Source: Paraburkholderia silviterrae | GTDB taxonomy: Bacteria; Pseudomonadota; Gammaproteobacteria; Burkholderiales; Burkholderiaceae | Direction of reading: 5' to 3' | Length of the DNA: 64,000 nt | Assembly (NCBI RefSeq): GCF_004353915.1 | Contig: NZ_SMRP01000003.1 | Coordinates: 573,096 to 637,095 of the forward strand | Shown: piece after piece, positions 47,238 through 61,980 of the stretch | Numbering within the stretch: position 1 is the stretch's first letter | How the letters are laid out: every line of letters begins with the position of its first letter | The notes under the pieces: model-generated | The model's database searches: none | What the model was told of the DNA's origin: nothing | Seen by the model: only the letters and a program-made list of their open reading frames with translations | Made by a program: the position numbers and the translations under genes

Positions 47238-48067
47238 GAGTCCTTGTTGCGAGTAGGGGAGGGAGTGGTGGCGGCGGCCTTCAGGCTGGGCGCCAGCACC
47301 GGTTTCTTGACCTTCAGCGGGCCGACGAGGCGCATGCCGCGCACGCGCTTGATGGCCGATACCATATAGATGGCGCCGAAGATCGGCCACCAGCGGTCGC
47401 CGGCGGCCTCCATGAATGCATAGCGCCCGAGCCATTGCTCGGTGGCGAGCGGCGGACGATAGCAGCCGAAGCGTCCGCGTTCAAGCTCGAAGCCAAGCAG
47501 CTTGATCCAGTCTTTCAGGCGCGTGAAGGCGATCAGGTCCTCGCGCGCGGGCAGAAACGGGTGGCCCGTGAGTTTCGCCGCCGACTGGCGCGCGCCCCAC
47601 AGCGAGAGCGAATTGAAGCCGACGATCAGCAACTGCCCTTCGGGCATGAGCACGCGTTCGGCTTCGCGCAGCAGGCGGTGCGGATCGCTCGTGAATTCCA
47701 GCGTGTGCGGCATCACGATGAGGTCGACGCTCTGCGCCTCGAACGGCAGATCGAGATGGTCGCACCACACCGTGCTGCGCCCGGCCGGCGCGTGGGGCGC
47801 AGAAGGAAGCTGCAAATCGGACGGCGCAAGGGCGCCCGGCACCGTATACGGCGCGCTCGTCGCGCTGGCCGCGTCGAGCACGAGGCCGCGGCACGGCATG
47901 CGGTTCTCGCGCAGCGCGTCGAGCTGCGGCAGGCCGAGCTGCAGCGCATGGTAGCCGAACATGTTCGACACCACGCGGTCGAGCTGCTCCTGCTCCCAGC
48001 CCAGCACGTACCTGCCTGCGGGCGATCCGGTCCAGGCGGGCCAGTCTATAATCGTTCGGTTAGACAT
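47234..48067 (-). CDS. Class I SAM-dependent methyltransferase (YafS-like)
   Basis: 277 residues. A Methyltransferase-11-type domain includes the motif [46 protein letters not shown], where motif I (GLVLDAASA) is weak. The place between gloB and rnhA is that of E. coli yafS, whose substrate is unknown. Start at the ATG at 48067; the frame extends to 48139 without a better site. It is divergent from gloB, the two start codons being only 20 bases apart. Confidence 0.85.
   Translation of the reverse strand: MSNRTIIDWPAWTGSPAGRYVLGWEQEQLDRVVSNMFGYHALQLGLPQLDALRENRMPCRGLVLDAASATSAPYTVPGALAPSDLQLPSAPHAPAGRSTVWCDHLDLPFEAQSVDLIVMPHTLEFTSDPHRLLREAERVLMPEGQLLIVGFNSLSLWGARQSAAKLTGHPFLPAREDLIAFTRLKDWIKLLGFELERGRFGCYRPPLATEQWLGRYAFMEAAGDRWWPIFGAIYMVSAIKRVRGMRLVGPLKVKKPVLAPSLKAAATTPSPTRNKDS
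48047..48052 (+). promoter_or_regulatory. TATAAT box for gloB inside the divergent methyltransferase gene
   Basis: A perfect TATAAT at 48047-48052 on the plus strand lies inside the first codons of the divergent methyltransferase gene, 36 bases before the gloB ATG. The -35 region is poor. Confidence 0.45.
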
Positions 48068-48087
48068 GTCGAAAAGTAGGCCGCCCC

Positions 48088-48930
48088 ATGAAGAGTCCGC
48101 TTGAGCACGCATCCGTGCCAGCCGCCACGCTTGCCGCACTCGAATACGTACCGGTTCCGGCTTTTGAAGATAACTATATCTGGGTCGTGTCGGACGGCCG
48201 CAATGCCGTTGCCGTCGATCCGGGCGACGCCGCGCCGGTTCGCGCGTATCTGGCGAAGCGAGGCTGGCGGCTCGTCGCTATTTTACTCACCCATCACCAC
48301 AACGACCACGTCGGCGGGGTGGCCGACCTGCTAACGGACGAGCGCGTGCCGGTGTACGGCCCGGCGGGCGAGGCGCTCGGCCCGCTCGATGCGTTCGTCA
48401 CGCGCGTGAAGGGCGGCGATGCGCTCCATCTGGATGCGCCCGAGCTCGACTTCAAGGTCATGGACGTGCCGGGCCACACACGCGGCCATATTGCGTATTT
48501 CCAGGCCGCCGATGCTTCGGGCACGCCGCATCTGTTTTGTGGGGACACGCTGTTCGCCTGCGGCTGCGGGCGCCTCTTCGAGGGCACGCCCGCGCAGATG
48601 CTCGCTTCGCTCGATTCGTTCGCCGCGCTGCCGGGCGCCACCGAGGTCCATTGCGCGCACGAGTACACGCTCTCGAATATCCGTTTCGCGCTGGCCTGCG
48701 ATCCGGGCAATGCCGATCTGCGCGACTGGAGCCGGCAGGCACAAGCGATGCGCGAACGTGGCATCCCCACCTTGCCGACTACGATTTCGCACGAGCGCGC
48801 CGTTAACCCATTCATGCGGGCCGGCGATGCGGCCGTGCAGGCGACGCTCGCCGAGGCGCTCCATGAAACGGTGCCGGATCGACTGGCCGCCTTCACGCTG
48901 ATGCGCGAATGGAAGAACCGGTTCCGCTGA
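48088..48930 (+). CDS. gloB: Hydroxyacylglutathione hydrolase (glyoxalase II)
   Basis: 280 residues, metallo-beta-lactamase fold. GloB hydrolyses S-lactoylglutathione to lactate and glutathione, ending methylglyoxal detoxification. The metal site THHHNDHVGG is complete, with further ligands in PGHTRGH, FCGDTLF and CAHEYT. The tail PTTISHERAVNPFMR is typical of GloB. It is divergent from the methyltransferase gene and about 150 bases before mltD. Confidence 0.95.
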   Translation: MKSPLEHASVPAATLAALEYVPVPAFEDNYIWVVSDGRNAVAVDPGDAAPVRAYLAKRGWRLVAILLTHHHNDHVGGVADLLTDERVPVYGPAGEALGPLDAFVTRVKGGDALHLDAPELDFKVMDVPGHTRGHIAYFQAADASGTPHLFCGDTLFACGCGRLFEGTPAQMLASLDSFAALPGATEVHCAHEYTLSNIRFALACDPGNADLRDWSRQAQAMRERGIPTLPTTISHERAVNPFMRAGDAAVQATLAEALHETVPDRLAAFTLMREWKNRFR

Positions 48931-49084
48931 CCCAACGGCTTACGCGGGTATCCTCATCCCAAAAGTATGGAACGTCGTCCAAGCTGCGGATTTTCATGGT
49001 TTTTTTCCAATTATTCCGATTGACGGAAACGTGTGCGGCCCGTACTATCGGCTCCAAATTCCCGCCATTTGCAAGTAGACGTTC

Positions 49085-50737
49085 ATGCGATTCATCCTAA
49101 GTGCGCTGCTGGTTCTCATGCTCGCCGCCTGTGCGAGCGGGGGGCCGGCTGCGAATTCAGCCAACTCGCTCTCCCCAGCCGATCCTCAGGCGCGCGCCGA
49201 CGCCATCCGCAAGACCTCCGCAGCGAAAGAAACGATCAACGTCGACAAAGGCTCGGTCGACCAGCTCACGAGCCCCGACGCCGACCTGTGGGGGCGTATC
49301 CGCCGCGGCTTCCAGATGCCCGACCTGCAGAGCGACCTGGTCGACATGAACGCCCAGTGGTATGCGCAGCGTCCCGACTACGTCGCGCGCATGACCGAGC
49401 GTTCGCAAAAATATCTGTACCACATCGTCGAGGAGCTCGAGGCGCGGCATATGCCGACCGAGCTCGCGCTGCTGCCGTTCATCGAGTCCGCGTATAACCC
49501 GCAGGCGCTGTCGGTCGCGAAGGCGGCAGGCATGTGGCAGTTCGTGCCCGGCACGGGCCGCACCTACAACCTCAAGCAGAACATGTGGCAGGACGAGCGC
49601 CGGGACGTGCTCGCCTCCACCAGCGCGGCGCTCGACTATCTGTCGCGCCTGCATGACATGTTCGGCGACTGGTATCTCGCGCTCGCCGCCTACAACTGGG
49701 GCGAGGGCAATGTGCAGCGCGCCATCGCGCGCAACCAGGCGGCGGGTCTGCCGACCGACTATCAGAGCCTGCGCATGCCTAATGAGACACGTAACTACGT
49801 GCCCAAGCTGCAGGCGGTCAAGAACATCGTGATGAACCCGCAGCAATACGGGCTCACGCTGCCGTCCATTCCCAACCACCCGTATTTCGTCACGGTCACC
49901 ACGTCGCACGATATCGACGTGGACGTCGCGGCCAAGCTCGCGAACATGACGCCCGACGAGTTCCGCTCGCTCAACCCGTCGTTCAAGAAGCCGGTCATTC
50001 TCGGTGCGACCGATCCGCAGATCCTGCTGCCGTTCGACAACGCCAGCGCCTTCGAGCGCAACCTCAAGTCGTATTCGGGCCAGCTTTCCTCGTGGACCGT
50101 CTACACGACCGATTCGCGCGCCACGCCGTCGGCTATCGCGCAGAAGATCGGCGTGGATGCGGACACGCTCATGTCGGTCAACAAGATTCCGGCGGGCATG
50201 CGCCTGAAGGCGGGCTCGACGCTCGTGGTGCCGCGCACCGACGATGGCGACGACGAGGACATTAGCGCCGACGTCGCCGAAAGCGCCGTGCTGGCCATGG
50301 AGCCGGACGTGCCCGACACGCGCAAGATGCTGATCCGCGTGCGCCGCAAGCAGTCGATGGACGCGGTGGCGGGGCGCTATGGCGTCTCGGTCGGCCAGCT
50401 CAAGGCCTGGAACAAGACGCGCCGCGACCTCGTGATGCCTGGGCAGGTGCTCGTGCTGCACGTGCCGGTTGGCAAGGCGATGCCGAGCGAGCCGGGGCCG
50501 GAGCGCCTGGCAACGAATGTGTCCGGCGGCGGCGTGGAGCGCATCGGCACCCGGGTTGCAGACACGGCTTCCAAGTCGCGCTACGATAAGAAACACGGTC
50601 GCGCGCGCACCGAGGTCGTCAAGGTTTCCGAACCAGTCAAGGCCAAGGCTTCCAGCGCAGCGCCCAGCAAGGCGTCGAAGGGTGCGGCAAGCCGCCCGAA
50701 GGCCGAAACCCACACGCAGAAGCACAAATCCAAATAG
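49085..50737 (+). CDS. mltD: Membrane-bound lytic murein transglycosylase D
   Basis: 550 residues. MltD is an outer-membrane lipoprotein that cleaves peptidoglycan strands. Lipobox LMLAAC with Cys16; SLT domain at about 105-240 with catalytic Glu134 (LPFIESAYNPQ); two LysM-type peptidoglycan-binding repeats at about 336-382 and 418-462; and a Lys/Ala/Ser-rich tail of 70 residues. It follows gloB in the same orientation, the reverse of their E. coli arrangement being conserved only as a neighbourhood. Confidence 0.94.
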   Translation: MRFILSALLVLMLAACASGGPAANSANSLSPADPQARADAIRKTSAAKETINVDKGSVDQLTSPDADLWGRIRRGFQMPDLQSDLVDMNAQWYAQRPDYVARMTERSQKYLYHIVEELEARHMPTELALLPFIESAYNPQALSVAKAAGMWQFVPGTGRTYNLKQNMWQDERRDVLASTSAALDYLSRLHDMFGDWYLALAAYNWGEGNVQRAIARNQAAGLPTDYQSLRMPNETRNYVPKLQAVKNIVMNPQQYGLTLPSIPNHPYFVTVTTSHDIDVDVAAKLANMTPDEFRSLNPSFKKPVILGATDPQILLPFDNASAFERNLKSYSGQLSSWTVYTTDSRATPSAIAQKIGVDADTLMSVNKIPAGMRLKAGSTLVVPRTDDGDDEDISADVAESAVLAMEPDVPDTRKMLIRVRRKQSMDAVAGRYGVSVGQLKAWNKTRRDLVMPGQVLVLHVPVGKAMPSEPGPERLATNVSGGGVERIGTRVADTASKSRYDKKHGRARTEVVKVSEPVKAKASSAAPSKASKGAASRPKAETHTQKHKSK

Positions 50738-50871
50738 CGGCTGGCGTAGGGTGCTCAGTCGTGCGCTGCGGGGGCAGTGCACGATGTTTCGCTCCGATCA
50801 CTTTTGCCACTTGGTTTCTCGCGCCGTCACCCCGCCAGGTGGCGGCGTTTTCATTGGTCGGCAGAAAATGG

Positions 50872-50931
50872 GGGCGCCCGGCTTAGGGGCGCCCGGCGTA
50901 GGGGCCTCCGGCATTGGGGCCTCCGGCATTG
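50872..50931 (+). repeat. 15-bp tandem repeat, four units
   Basis: Four units of 15 bp, GGGGCGCCCGGCTTA, GGGGCGCCCGGCGTA and two identical GGGGCCTCCGGCATT copies, lie end to end. The units are GC-rich and contain GGCGCC-like palindromes. No function known. Confidence 0.8.
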
Positions 50932-51062
50932 GGGCGAACATCGCGCCGGCACACCCCGGATGGCGGTTGCCGCGCTTGTCGGGCGCTGTTCGGCGCCTAT
51001 AGTGGAAAGGGTGCTGCCCCGGCTTGCATCGGCGCGCCGCCCGATGGGCGTCATCCCGAAAT

Positions 51063-51092
51063 TTGAAAGAAAGGCCGTTTTCGCGCTATAAT
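51063..51092 (+). promoter_or_regulatory. carA: Sigma-70 promoter of carA
   Basis: TTGAAA at 51063-51068 and a perfect TATAAT at 51087-51092, 18 bases apart. Transcription would start near 51099, leaving a leader of about 300 bases before the carA GTG at 51398. Confidence 0.65.
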
Positions 51093-51397
51093 TTCAAGGT
51101 TTGAGCTTATCAACCCGCACCCTAGCGCCTACCTCCTTCCCCCCGTTCATCCGCCGCCCGCGCTTTCTGTTTCTACTGGCTGGCTGCCGCCCGATCGAGC
51201 GTCACAAACGCCCCTTCGCGGCCCGGCGCCCGACACCCGGTCAACACGGAAGGTCGCGTAACGAGCAGACTGCAGAGCGAGCCGCGCGCGCGTCCTTGTC
51301 GCCACGATCAGGACGCCGACGCCGCAGCCGCTCCCAGGTCCAAGATCGCAACGTCGGATAACAGGTCGGCACAGGGTGCTCCCCCAAGGAGTCTCCC

Positions 51398-52540
51398 GTG
51401 TTGCCGTCATTTTCTCCCGCTCTGCTCGCGCTCGCCGACGGCACGGTCTTTCGTGGTTACTCGATTGGCGCGCCGGGTCATACGACCGGTGAAGTCGTTT
51501 TCAATACGGCCATCACCGGTTATCAGGAAATCCTGACCGACCCGAGCTACGCCCGCCAGATCGTCACCCTGACGTATCCGCATATCGGCAATGTCGGCGT
51601 CAACGCCGAAGACGTCGAAGCCACGAAAGTCCATGCCGCCGGCCTGATTATCCGCGACCTCCCGACGCTCGCCTCGAACTTCCGCATGGAGCGCACGCTC
51701 GGCGACTATCTGAAGGACGAAGGCGTGGTGGCGATCGCCGGCATCGACACGCGCAAGCTCACGCGTATCCTGCGCGAGAAGGGCGCGCAGAACGGCGCGA
51801 TTCTCGCGGGCTCGGACGACGAGGCCAAGGCCATCGAACTCGCGCGCTCGTTTCCGGGCCTCGCGGGCATGGACCTCGCGAAGGTCGTCTCGACCGACAA
51901 GCCCTACGAGTGGACGACCACCGAGTGGCGTCTGGGCGAAGGCTACCGCACGCAAGCCGCGCCGAAGTACAAGGTCGTGGCGTTCGACTTCGGCGTGAAG
52001 CAGAACATCCTGCGCATGCTGGCCGAGCGCGGCTGCCATGTCACGGTGCTGCCGGCGCAGTCCACGGCTGAAGATGCGCTCGCGCTGAACCCGGATGGCG
52101 TGTTTCTCTCGAACGGCCCGGGCGATCCGGAGCCGTGCGATTACGCGATTCAAGCAACGCGGGAATTCATCGCGCGCGGCATCCCGACCTTCGGCATCTG
52201 CCTCGGCCACCAGATCATGGGCCTCGCGCTCGGCGCGAAGACCATCAAGATGAAGACCGGCCACCACGGCGCGAACCATCCGGTGAAGGATCTCGGCGAC
52301 GGCCGCGTCGTCATCACGTCGCAGAACCACGGCTTCGCGGTGGACGCCGACACGCTGCCCGCGAACACGCGCGTCACGCACGTCTCGCTGTTCGACGGCA
52401 CGCTGCAAGGGTTCGAGCTCACCGACAAGCCCGCGTTCTGCTTCCAGGGTCACCCGGAAGCATCGCCCGGCCCGCAGGACATCGGCTATCTGTTCGACCG
52501 CTTCACCGCGTTGATGGACAGCGCCAAGGGCGGCAAGTAA
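51398..52540 (+). CDS. carA: Carbamoyl-phosphate synthase small subunit
   Basis: 380 residues. CarA hydrolyses glutamine and passes ammonia to CarB for carbamoyl phosphate, used in arginine and pyrimidine synthesis. The class I glutaminase domain has Cys268 ([14 protein letters not shown]) with the His/Glu pair near the C-terminus (GHPEASPG). It starts at GTG 51398 after AAGGAG. carB follows after 158 bases. The long leader suggests regulation by arginine or pyrimidines, but no known riboswitch was recognised. Confidence 0.97.
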   Translation: MLPSFSPALLALADGTVFRGYSIGAPGHTTGEVVFNTAITGYQEILTDPSYARQIVTLTYPHIGNVGVNAEDVEATKVHAAGLIIRDLPTLASNFRMERTLGDYLKDEGVVAIAGIDTRKLTRILREKGAQNGAILAGSDDEAKAIELARSFPGLAGMDLAKVVSTDKPYEWTTTEWRLGEGYRTQAAPKYKVVAFDFGVKQNILRMLAERGCHVTVLPAQSTAEDALALNPDGVFLSNGPGDPEPCDYAIQATREFIARGIPTFGICLGHQIMGLALGAKTIKMKTGHHGANHPVKDLGDGRVVITSQNHGFAVDADTLPANTRVTHVSLFDGTLQGFELTDKPAFCFQGHPEASPGPQDIGYLFDRFTALMDSAKGGK

Positions 52541-52698
52541 GGCCTGGCCGGTTAGGGAGCAGAGCAGGGCGTGCAGCGAGCCGCGTTGAAATACGGCCCA
52601 CGCGCGCGCCCGACGGCGAGCGGCAAGGCGTGATTCGGTAGACGAAGCACGCGCCGCGCGCCGGGAGTCAAGACACAGGAATATTTAGCGAGAGCGTT

Positions 52699-55953
<3,255 letters not shown>

Positions 55954-56018
55954 GGCTTCGATTGTCTGTCCAATACTGAACAAGGCAGGCAAACAGGCTG
56001 AATACAAAGCTGAATGTG

Positions 56019-56111
56019 CCGCGGTTAAGCGGCGTCCCAACAGGGTTTTCAGGCTGCGCCAGTGCGCGCAGCCGCCCTCTCGGGATGCACTTGACCGCGG
56101 TGATTTTTTTT
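56019..56111 (+). terminator. Structured terminator after carB
   Basis: CCGCGGTTAAG (56019-56029) pairs with CTTGACCGCGG (56090-56100) with one G-U pair, then TGA and T8. Inside the loop is a second hairpin, GGCTGCG/CGCAGCC (56052-56058 with 56067-56073). This nested, multi-arm shape ends 61 bases before greA. Confidence 0.65.
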
Positions 56112-56171
56112 ATGGCCGCAACGATTCATATGCGGTCCGGATAAGGCCCCAAACGGGCATACGAGTTGTTT

Positions 56172-56648
56172 ATGAGCACGATTCCCTTGACCAAGCGCGG
56201 CGCAGATCAACTTCGCGAAGAACTGCAGCGCCTGAAATCCGTCGAGCGTCCGGCGGTCATCAATTCGATCGCCGAAGCGCGCGCGCAAGGCGATCTGTCG
56301 GAAAACGCGGAATACGACGCCGCTAAGGAAAAGCAGGGCTTCATCGAAGGCCGCATCGCCGATATCGAATCGAAGCTGGCGGCGGCACAGGTCATCGACC
56401 CGGCGTTGCTCGAAGCCGATGGCCGTGTGGTGTTCGGCTCGACCATCGACCTCGAAGACCTCGACTCGGGCAAGGCGGTCACGTACCAGATCGTCGGCGA
56501 CGACGAAGCGGACCTCGAGCACGGCCTGATCTCCGTGAGCTCGCCCATCGCACGCGCGCTGATCGGCAAGTCCGAAGGCGATGTGGCCGAAGTGCAGGCG
56601 CCGAGCGGCGTGCGCGAGTACGAAATCATCGAGGTTCGCTACGTCTGA
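56172..56648 (+). CDS. greA: Transcription elongation factor GreA
   Basis: 158 residues, identical in length to E. coli GreA. GreA stimulates transcript cleavage by backtracked RNA polymerase. The N-terminal coiled coil ([22 protein letters not shown]) with tip acids in [20 protein letters not shown], and the C-terminal FKBP-like domain, are intact. The ATG at 56172 is chosen; a TTG at 56166 adds two residues. Confidence 0.97.
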   Translation: MSTIPLTKRGADQLREELQRLKSVERPAVINSIAEARAQGDLSENAEYDAAKEKQGFIEGRIADIESKLAAAQVIDPALLEADGRVVFGSTIDLEDLDSGKAVTYQIVGDDEADLEHGLISVSSPIARALIGKSEGDVAEVQAPSGVREYEIIEVRYV

Positions 56649-56656
56649 CGCGTGGC

Positions 56657-57196
56657 GTGCTCAGTGACGTACTCATCGACGTGAACACATCCCAGAATTT
56701 GCTCAGCCCGGCCCCTCCGCTCGTGGCGCACCGCGTGTTCGCGCTGCTCGCGATGCTGTGGGTGGGCAGCCAGTTGACGATCGGCTATGCGGTCGCGCCC
56801 GTGCTGTTCGCCTCGCTGGACCACATGGTGGCCGGCTCGCTCGCCGCGCAGTTGTTCCGCATCGAAGGCATGCTCGGGCTCGTGAGCGGCGTGCTGCTGC
56901 TCGGGCTCGCGAACGTGCTGATCCGCCGCGGCGAGACAGGGTATCGGCGCCTCCGCTGGCTGCTGATCGGCATGTTGTTGTGTGTGTTGATCGGCTATTA
57001 CGCGCTGCAGCCGTTCATGAACGCCATGCGCATGAATGCCATGCAAGCGGGCGTCGACATTGCCCATTCGGACTGGGCGAGCCGTTTCGGCATGCTGCAC
57101 GGCATTTCGAGCGTGTTCTATCTGGTAGAGAGCTTGCTGGGCGCCTGGCTCGTCTGGCTGCTGCCGTCCGCGCGGGGCGCCCGGGCGCAGCGCTGA
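56657..57196 (+). CDS. DUF4149 membrane protein
   Basis: 179 residues with four hydrophobic segments at about 25-48, 66-86, 98-114 and 148-170, matching the DUF4149 family of small membrane proteins of unknown role. It begins 8 bases after greA at a GTG, so it is probably translated from the same message. The short spacing and its place next to greA and before yhbY are common in related bacteria. Confidence 0.82.
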   Translation: MLSDVLIDVNTSQNLLSPAPPLVAHRVFALLAMLWVGSQLTIGYAVAPVLFASLDHMVAGSLAAQLFRIEGMLGLVSGVLLLGLANVLIRRGETGYRRLRWLLIGMLLCVLIGYYALQPFMNAMRMNAMQAGVDIAHSDWASRFGMLHGISSVFYLVESLLGAWLVWLLPSARGARAQR

Positions 57197-57234
57197 AGCG
57201 CCGCCCGAGTGGCGCAACGACTCCGCTAGAAGCG

Positions 57235-57263
57235 AAAAAAAGCGCGGCACACTGGCCGCGCTT
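57235..57263 (-). terminator. Terminator between DUF4149 and yhbY
   Basis: GCGCGGC (57242-57248) pairs with GCCGCGC (57255-57261); the A7 at 57235-57241 becomes a T-run on the minus strand, so it ends yhbY transcripts, and CTTCTTT on the right is weaker for the other direction. Confidence 0.8.
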
Positions 57264-57269
57264 CTTTCC

Positions 57270-57815
57270 TTACTTCGAGCCTTGATGGACTCGCTTCGAG
57301 CCGGTCTGGCGTTTCTTGGCGCGTTTGATGTTGCCGCCTTGTGTGACGCGCTCGTTGCCCTTGACGGTCACCTTCTGCGACTTGGGCTTGCGCATCGGGT
57401 TCTCGGATGCCTTGGTGACCTTCACGACGCGCGGTGCCGCACCACGCTTGCCCGCTTCGCGCGCGCTCGGCACGTCGCCGGCGGGGCGCTTCACGGTGCC
57501 GCGTGCGCCGGCGCGGGCGGTGGTGGTCTTCGGCCTGGTTTCCTCGGGCTTGTAGATCACGAGCAGCTTGCCGATGTGCTGGATGGGCGCCGCGTTCAGG
57601 CGGTCGCAGATCTCTTCGTAGATCGCGACGCGCTCTTCGCGCTCGTCGCCGAACACGCGCACTTTGATGAGCTGGTGCGCGTCGAGGTGCACCTTGATTT
57701 CCTTGAGGACGGCGTCGGTCAATCCCTCGGCGCCGATGAGCACGACCGGTTTGAGCGCGTGAGCCGCGGAGCGCAGTTCGGAGCGCTGTTCGGCAGTAAG
57801 TGTGAGGGCGGGCAT
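57270..57815 (-). CDS. yhbY: YhbY RNA-binding protein with basic tail
   Basis: 181 residues. The first 97 are the CRM domain of YhbY, which binds pre-50S ribosomal particles (LTAEQRSELRSAAHALKPVVLIGAEGLTDAVLKEI). The rest is a Lys/Arg-rich tail (KRAKKRQTGSKRVHQGSK) not found in E. coli YhbY (97 residues), likely to add RNA binding. It is divergent from rlmE with a 266-base spacer, as in E. coli. Confidence 0.92.
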   Translation of the reverse strand: MPALTLTAEQRSELRSAAHALKPVVLIGAEGLTDAVLKEIKVHLDAHQLIKVRVFGDEREERVAIYEEICDRLNAAPIQHIGKLLVIYKPEETRPKTTTARAGARGTVKRPAGDVPSAREAGKRGAAPRVVKVTKASENPMRKPKSQKVTVKGNERVTQGGNIKRAKKRQTGSKRVHQGSK

Positions 57816-58081
57816 GGGATGTGGCAGACTCGACTAAAATGACGGCGCCCGCCAGTCAGCGTGGAATGCCGGCATGACAGGCCTCACAACGAGGGGCCGC
57901 CAGGCGGGAAGCGCGTCGGAACAATGGAAAAACCGTGGAGAACGGCGTGGCGCGGGCTGATGCCGGCGAGCGAGGCGGTGAGAACCGCGCGCCTTGAGCC
58001 GGACGGGCCGCGACGGCCGCACGAATTAAACGCGTATTATCCGCTAAAAGCGCGACATCACGCAGCAAGAGTTCACCTTTA

Positions 58082-58744
58082 ATGGCAAAAAACCGCTTCA
58101 ATCAGTCGTGGCTGCACGACCATATTAATGATCCGTACGTGAAGATGGCGCAACGGGAGGGTTACCGTGCCCGCGCCGCGTACAAGCTCAAGGAAATCGA
58201 CGAGCAGGACAAGCTGATCCGCCCGGGCATGGTGATCGTGGATCTCGGCGCCGCGCCGGGCAGCTGGAGCCAGTATGCGCGCAACAAGCTCGCGCAGAGC
58301 TCGAAGCGCGACGAGGAGCGCCAGGGCGGGATCGACGGCACGATCATTGCGCTCGACCTCCTGCCGATGGAGCCCATTGCCGACGTGCAGTTTCTGCAGG
58401 GCGACTTCCGCGAGGACGGTGTGCTCGCGCAACTGGAAGAAGCCGTCGGTGGCCGTCCGGTGGACCTTGTAATTTCGGACATGGCGCCCAATCTGTCGGG
58501 TGTGGCGTCGGCCGATGCCGCGCGCATCGAACACGTCTGCGATCTCGCGCTCGAGTTTTCGCAGAATCATCTGAAACCTGATGGTGCCCTTTTAGTAAAA
58601 TGCTTTCACGGCAGTGGTTACAGCCAGATCGTCGAGAAGTTCAAGCATCAGTTCAAGGTCGTGGCCGCGCGCAAGCCGAAGGCTTCGCGTGATAAATCGT
58701 CCGAAACGTTTATATTGGGTAAACATCTGAAGCGACCCCGCTGA
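58082..58744 (+). CDS. rlmE: 23S rRNA (uridine-2552-2'-O) methyltransferase
   Basis: 220 residues (RrmJ/FtsJ). RlmE methylates U2552 of 23S rRNA late in 50S assembly and is heat-shock controlled in E. coli. The SAM site [10 protein letters not shown] is at 53-62 and the catalytic triad Lys35, Asp133 and Lys173 is intact. ftsH follows as in E. coli, with a 235-base gap that may hold its own promoter. Confidence 0.95.
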   Translation: MAKNRFNQSWLHDHINDPYVKMAQREGYRARAAYKLKEIDEQDKLIRPGMVIVDLGAAPGSWSQYARNKLAQSSKRDEERQGGIDGTIIALDLLPMEPIADVQFLQGDFREDGVLAQLEEAVGGRPVDLVISDMAPNLSGVASADAARIEHVCDLALEFSQNHLKPDGALLVKCFHGSGYSQIVEKFKHQFKVVAARKPKASRDKSSETFILGKHLKRPR

Positions 58745-58979
58745 TCTCCCAGGCCAGACAAGCCCGGGTATCGCAATAATCGGCTCCAGCGTGGCGAGCG
58801 CGTTGCAAGGACTGTAAAGATCGTTCCGGATCGGCTTCGGGACGCGGTCCGCACAAGGCGCTCAGGCTATTTCCGCCTTAGCGAAACGTTATGGCGAGGC
58901 CCTGCGTACTGGATTAGAATGCTTTGATGGTGTCGCAAGGCAAATGTAGGCGCACGTCTATGAGTGAAGGAGTGGTGCT

Positions 58980-60869
<1,890 letters not shown>

Positions 60870-60901
60870 CCGGCCACAGTGCGCTAGATCGAGTAAAGTT
60901 G

Positions 60902-60934
60902 CGGGCCGGTGTGATGTTCACATCGGCCCGTTTT
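60902..60934 (+). terminator. Terminator between ftsH and folP
   Basis: CGGGCCGGTGTGA (60902-60914) pairs with TCACATCGGCCCG (60918-60930), one G-U pair, loop TGT, followed by T4. It allows separate control of folP-glmM. Confidence 0.75.
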
Positions 60935-61008
60935 GCATTTCTGGCCGCGCATACCGTATCGGGCTGCTTTGGCGGCCACATTGAGTTACATATCTGACGT
61001 TTCTTGAC

Positions 61009-61926
61009 GTGCCCAATCTGACTTCGCACGGTAATCTGCCCAATGCGCTTGCCGACGCGGCTGCGCCCGAACCGCTCGTGTGCGGCCGCTTCACGCTGAC
61101 TTTCGAGCGTCCTCTCGTCATGGGGATACTCAACGCCACGCCGGATTCGTTTTCGGACGGTGGCCGCTATCTCGCCTTCGACGATGCGCTGCGCCGCGCC
61201 GAGCACATGCTGCTCGACGGCGTGGACATCATCGATATCGGCGGCGAGTCGACGCGACCGGGCGCGCCGCCCGTTGCGCTCGACGAAGAGCTCGAACGGG
61301 TGATTCCGCTCGTCGAGCGGTTGAAGGGCGCGAACGTCCCGCTTTCGATCGATACGTACAAGCCGGAAGTGATGCGCCACGCGCTCGCAGCGGGCGCCGA
61401 TCTGATCAACGATGTCTGGGGCTTTCGCATGCCCGGCGCGATCGATGCGGTGCGGGGGAGCCAGTGCGGCTTGTGTGTGATGCACATGCTCGGCGAGCCG
61501 CAGACCATGCAGGTGGGCGAGCCCGATTACGCGGATGTCGTGCGCGAGGTGCGCGAGTTTCTGCAAGCGCGCTGCGCCGAACTCGAAGCAGCAGGCGTGG
61601 CGAAGGCGCGTATTAGTGTCGATCCGGGCTTTGGCTTCGGCAAGACGGTGGTCGAGCACAATTATGCGTTGCTCGCGCATCTGCGCGAGACGGCGCCGCA
61701 CGTTGTGGCCGGCGTCGCGCCTTATCCGATTCTGGCGGGCATGTCGCGCAAGTCGATGCTCGGCGCGCTCGTGAACCGGCCCGCGCCCGAACGCGTGGCG
61801 GCCAGCGTGGCCGCGGCGGTGTGCGCGGCGCAGCAGGGCGCGGCCATCATTCGCGTGCACGACGTCGCGCCTACGGTCGATGCGCTCAAGGTATGGGGCG
61901 CCATGCGCGAGGCCGCGCGACATTGA
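61009..61926 (+). CDS. folP: Dihydropteroate synthase
   Basis: 305 residues. FolP joins p-aminobenzoate to the pterin pyrophosphate in folate synthesis and is the sulfonamide target. The motifs VMGILNATPDSFSDGGRY, DIGGESTRPGA and SIDTYKPEV are clear. The start drawn is GTG 61009; no strong ribosome-binding site is near it, and the first 25 residues are not conserved, so the real start may lie slightly further on. glmM follows 54 bases downstream. Confidence 0.95.
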   Translation: MPNLTSHGNLPNALADAAAPEPLVCGRFTLTFERPLVMGILNATPDSFSDGGRYLAFDDALRRAEHMLLDGVDIIDIGGESTRPGAPPVALDEELERVIPLVERLKGANVPLSIDTYKPEVMRHALAAGADLINDVWGFRMPGAIDAVRGSQCGLCVMHMLGEPQTMQVGEPDYADVVREVREFLQARCAELEAAGVAKARISVDPGFGFGKTVVEHNYALLAHLRETAPHVVAGVAPYPILAGMSRKSMLGALVNRPAPERVAASVAAAVCAAQQGAAIIRVHDVAPTVDALKVWGAMREAARH

Positions 61927-61980
61927 GAGAACAGGGCGCGAGAACGCGCCGTAAAACAGAGCCAATGTGAGGTTTGAATT

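Larger units (their letters stand above)
50738..51397. other. Long region between mltD and carA
   Basis: 660 bases with no certain gene. It contains a 15-bp tandem repeat (50872-50931), the carA promoter at 51063-51092 and a leader of about 300 bases before carA. A frame beginning upstream in mltD sequence crosses the repeats and would encode GAPGL/GAPGV/GASGI pentapeptides, but it lacks a ribosome-binding site. Confidence 0.6.

Noticed and set aside
49157..50782. A 541-codon frame antisense to mltD
   Set aside because: Shadow of mltD, which has a lipobox, SLT and LysM domains.
50469..51002. A 177-codon frame spanning the mltD end and the 15-bp repeats
   Set aside because: Begins inside mltD in another frame, with no ribosome-binding site; its pentapeptide repeats come from the DNA repeat.
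51101..51361. An 86-codon frame in the carA leader
   Set aside because: TTG start without Shine-Dalgarno site, arginine/serine-rich composition typical of non-coding GC-rich DNA; kept only as leader sequence.
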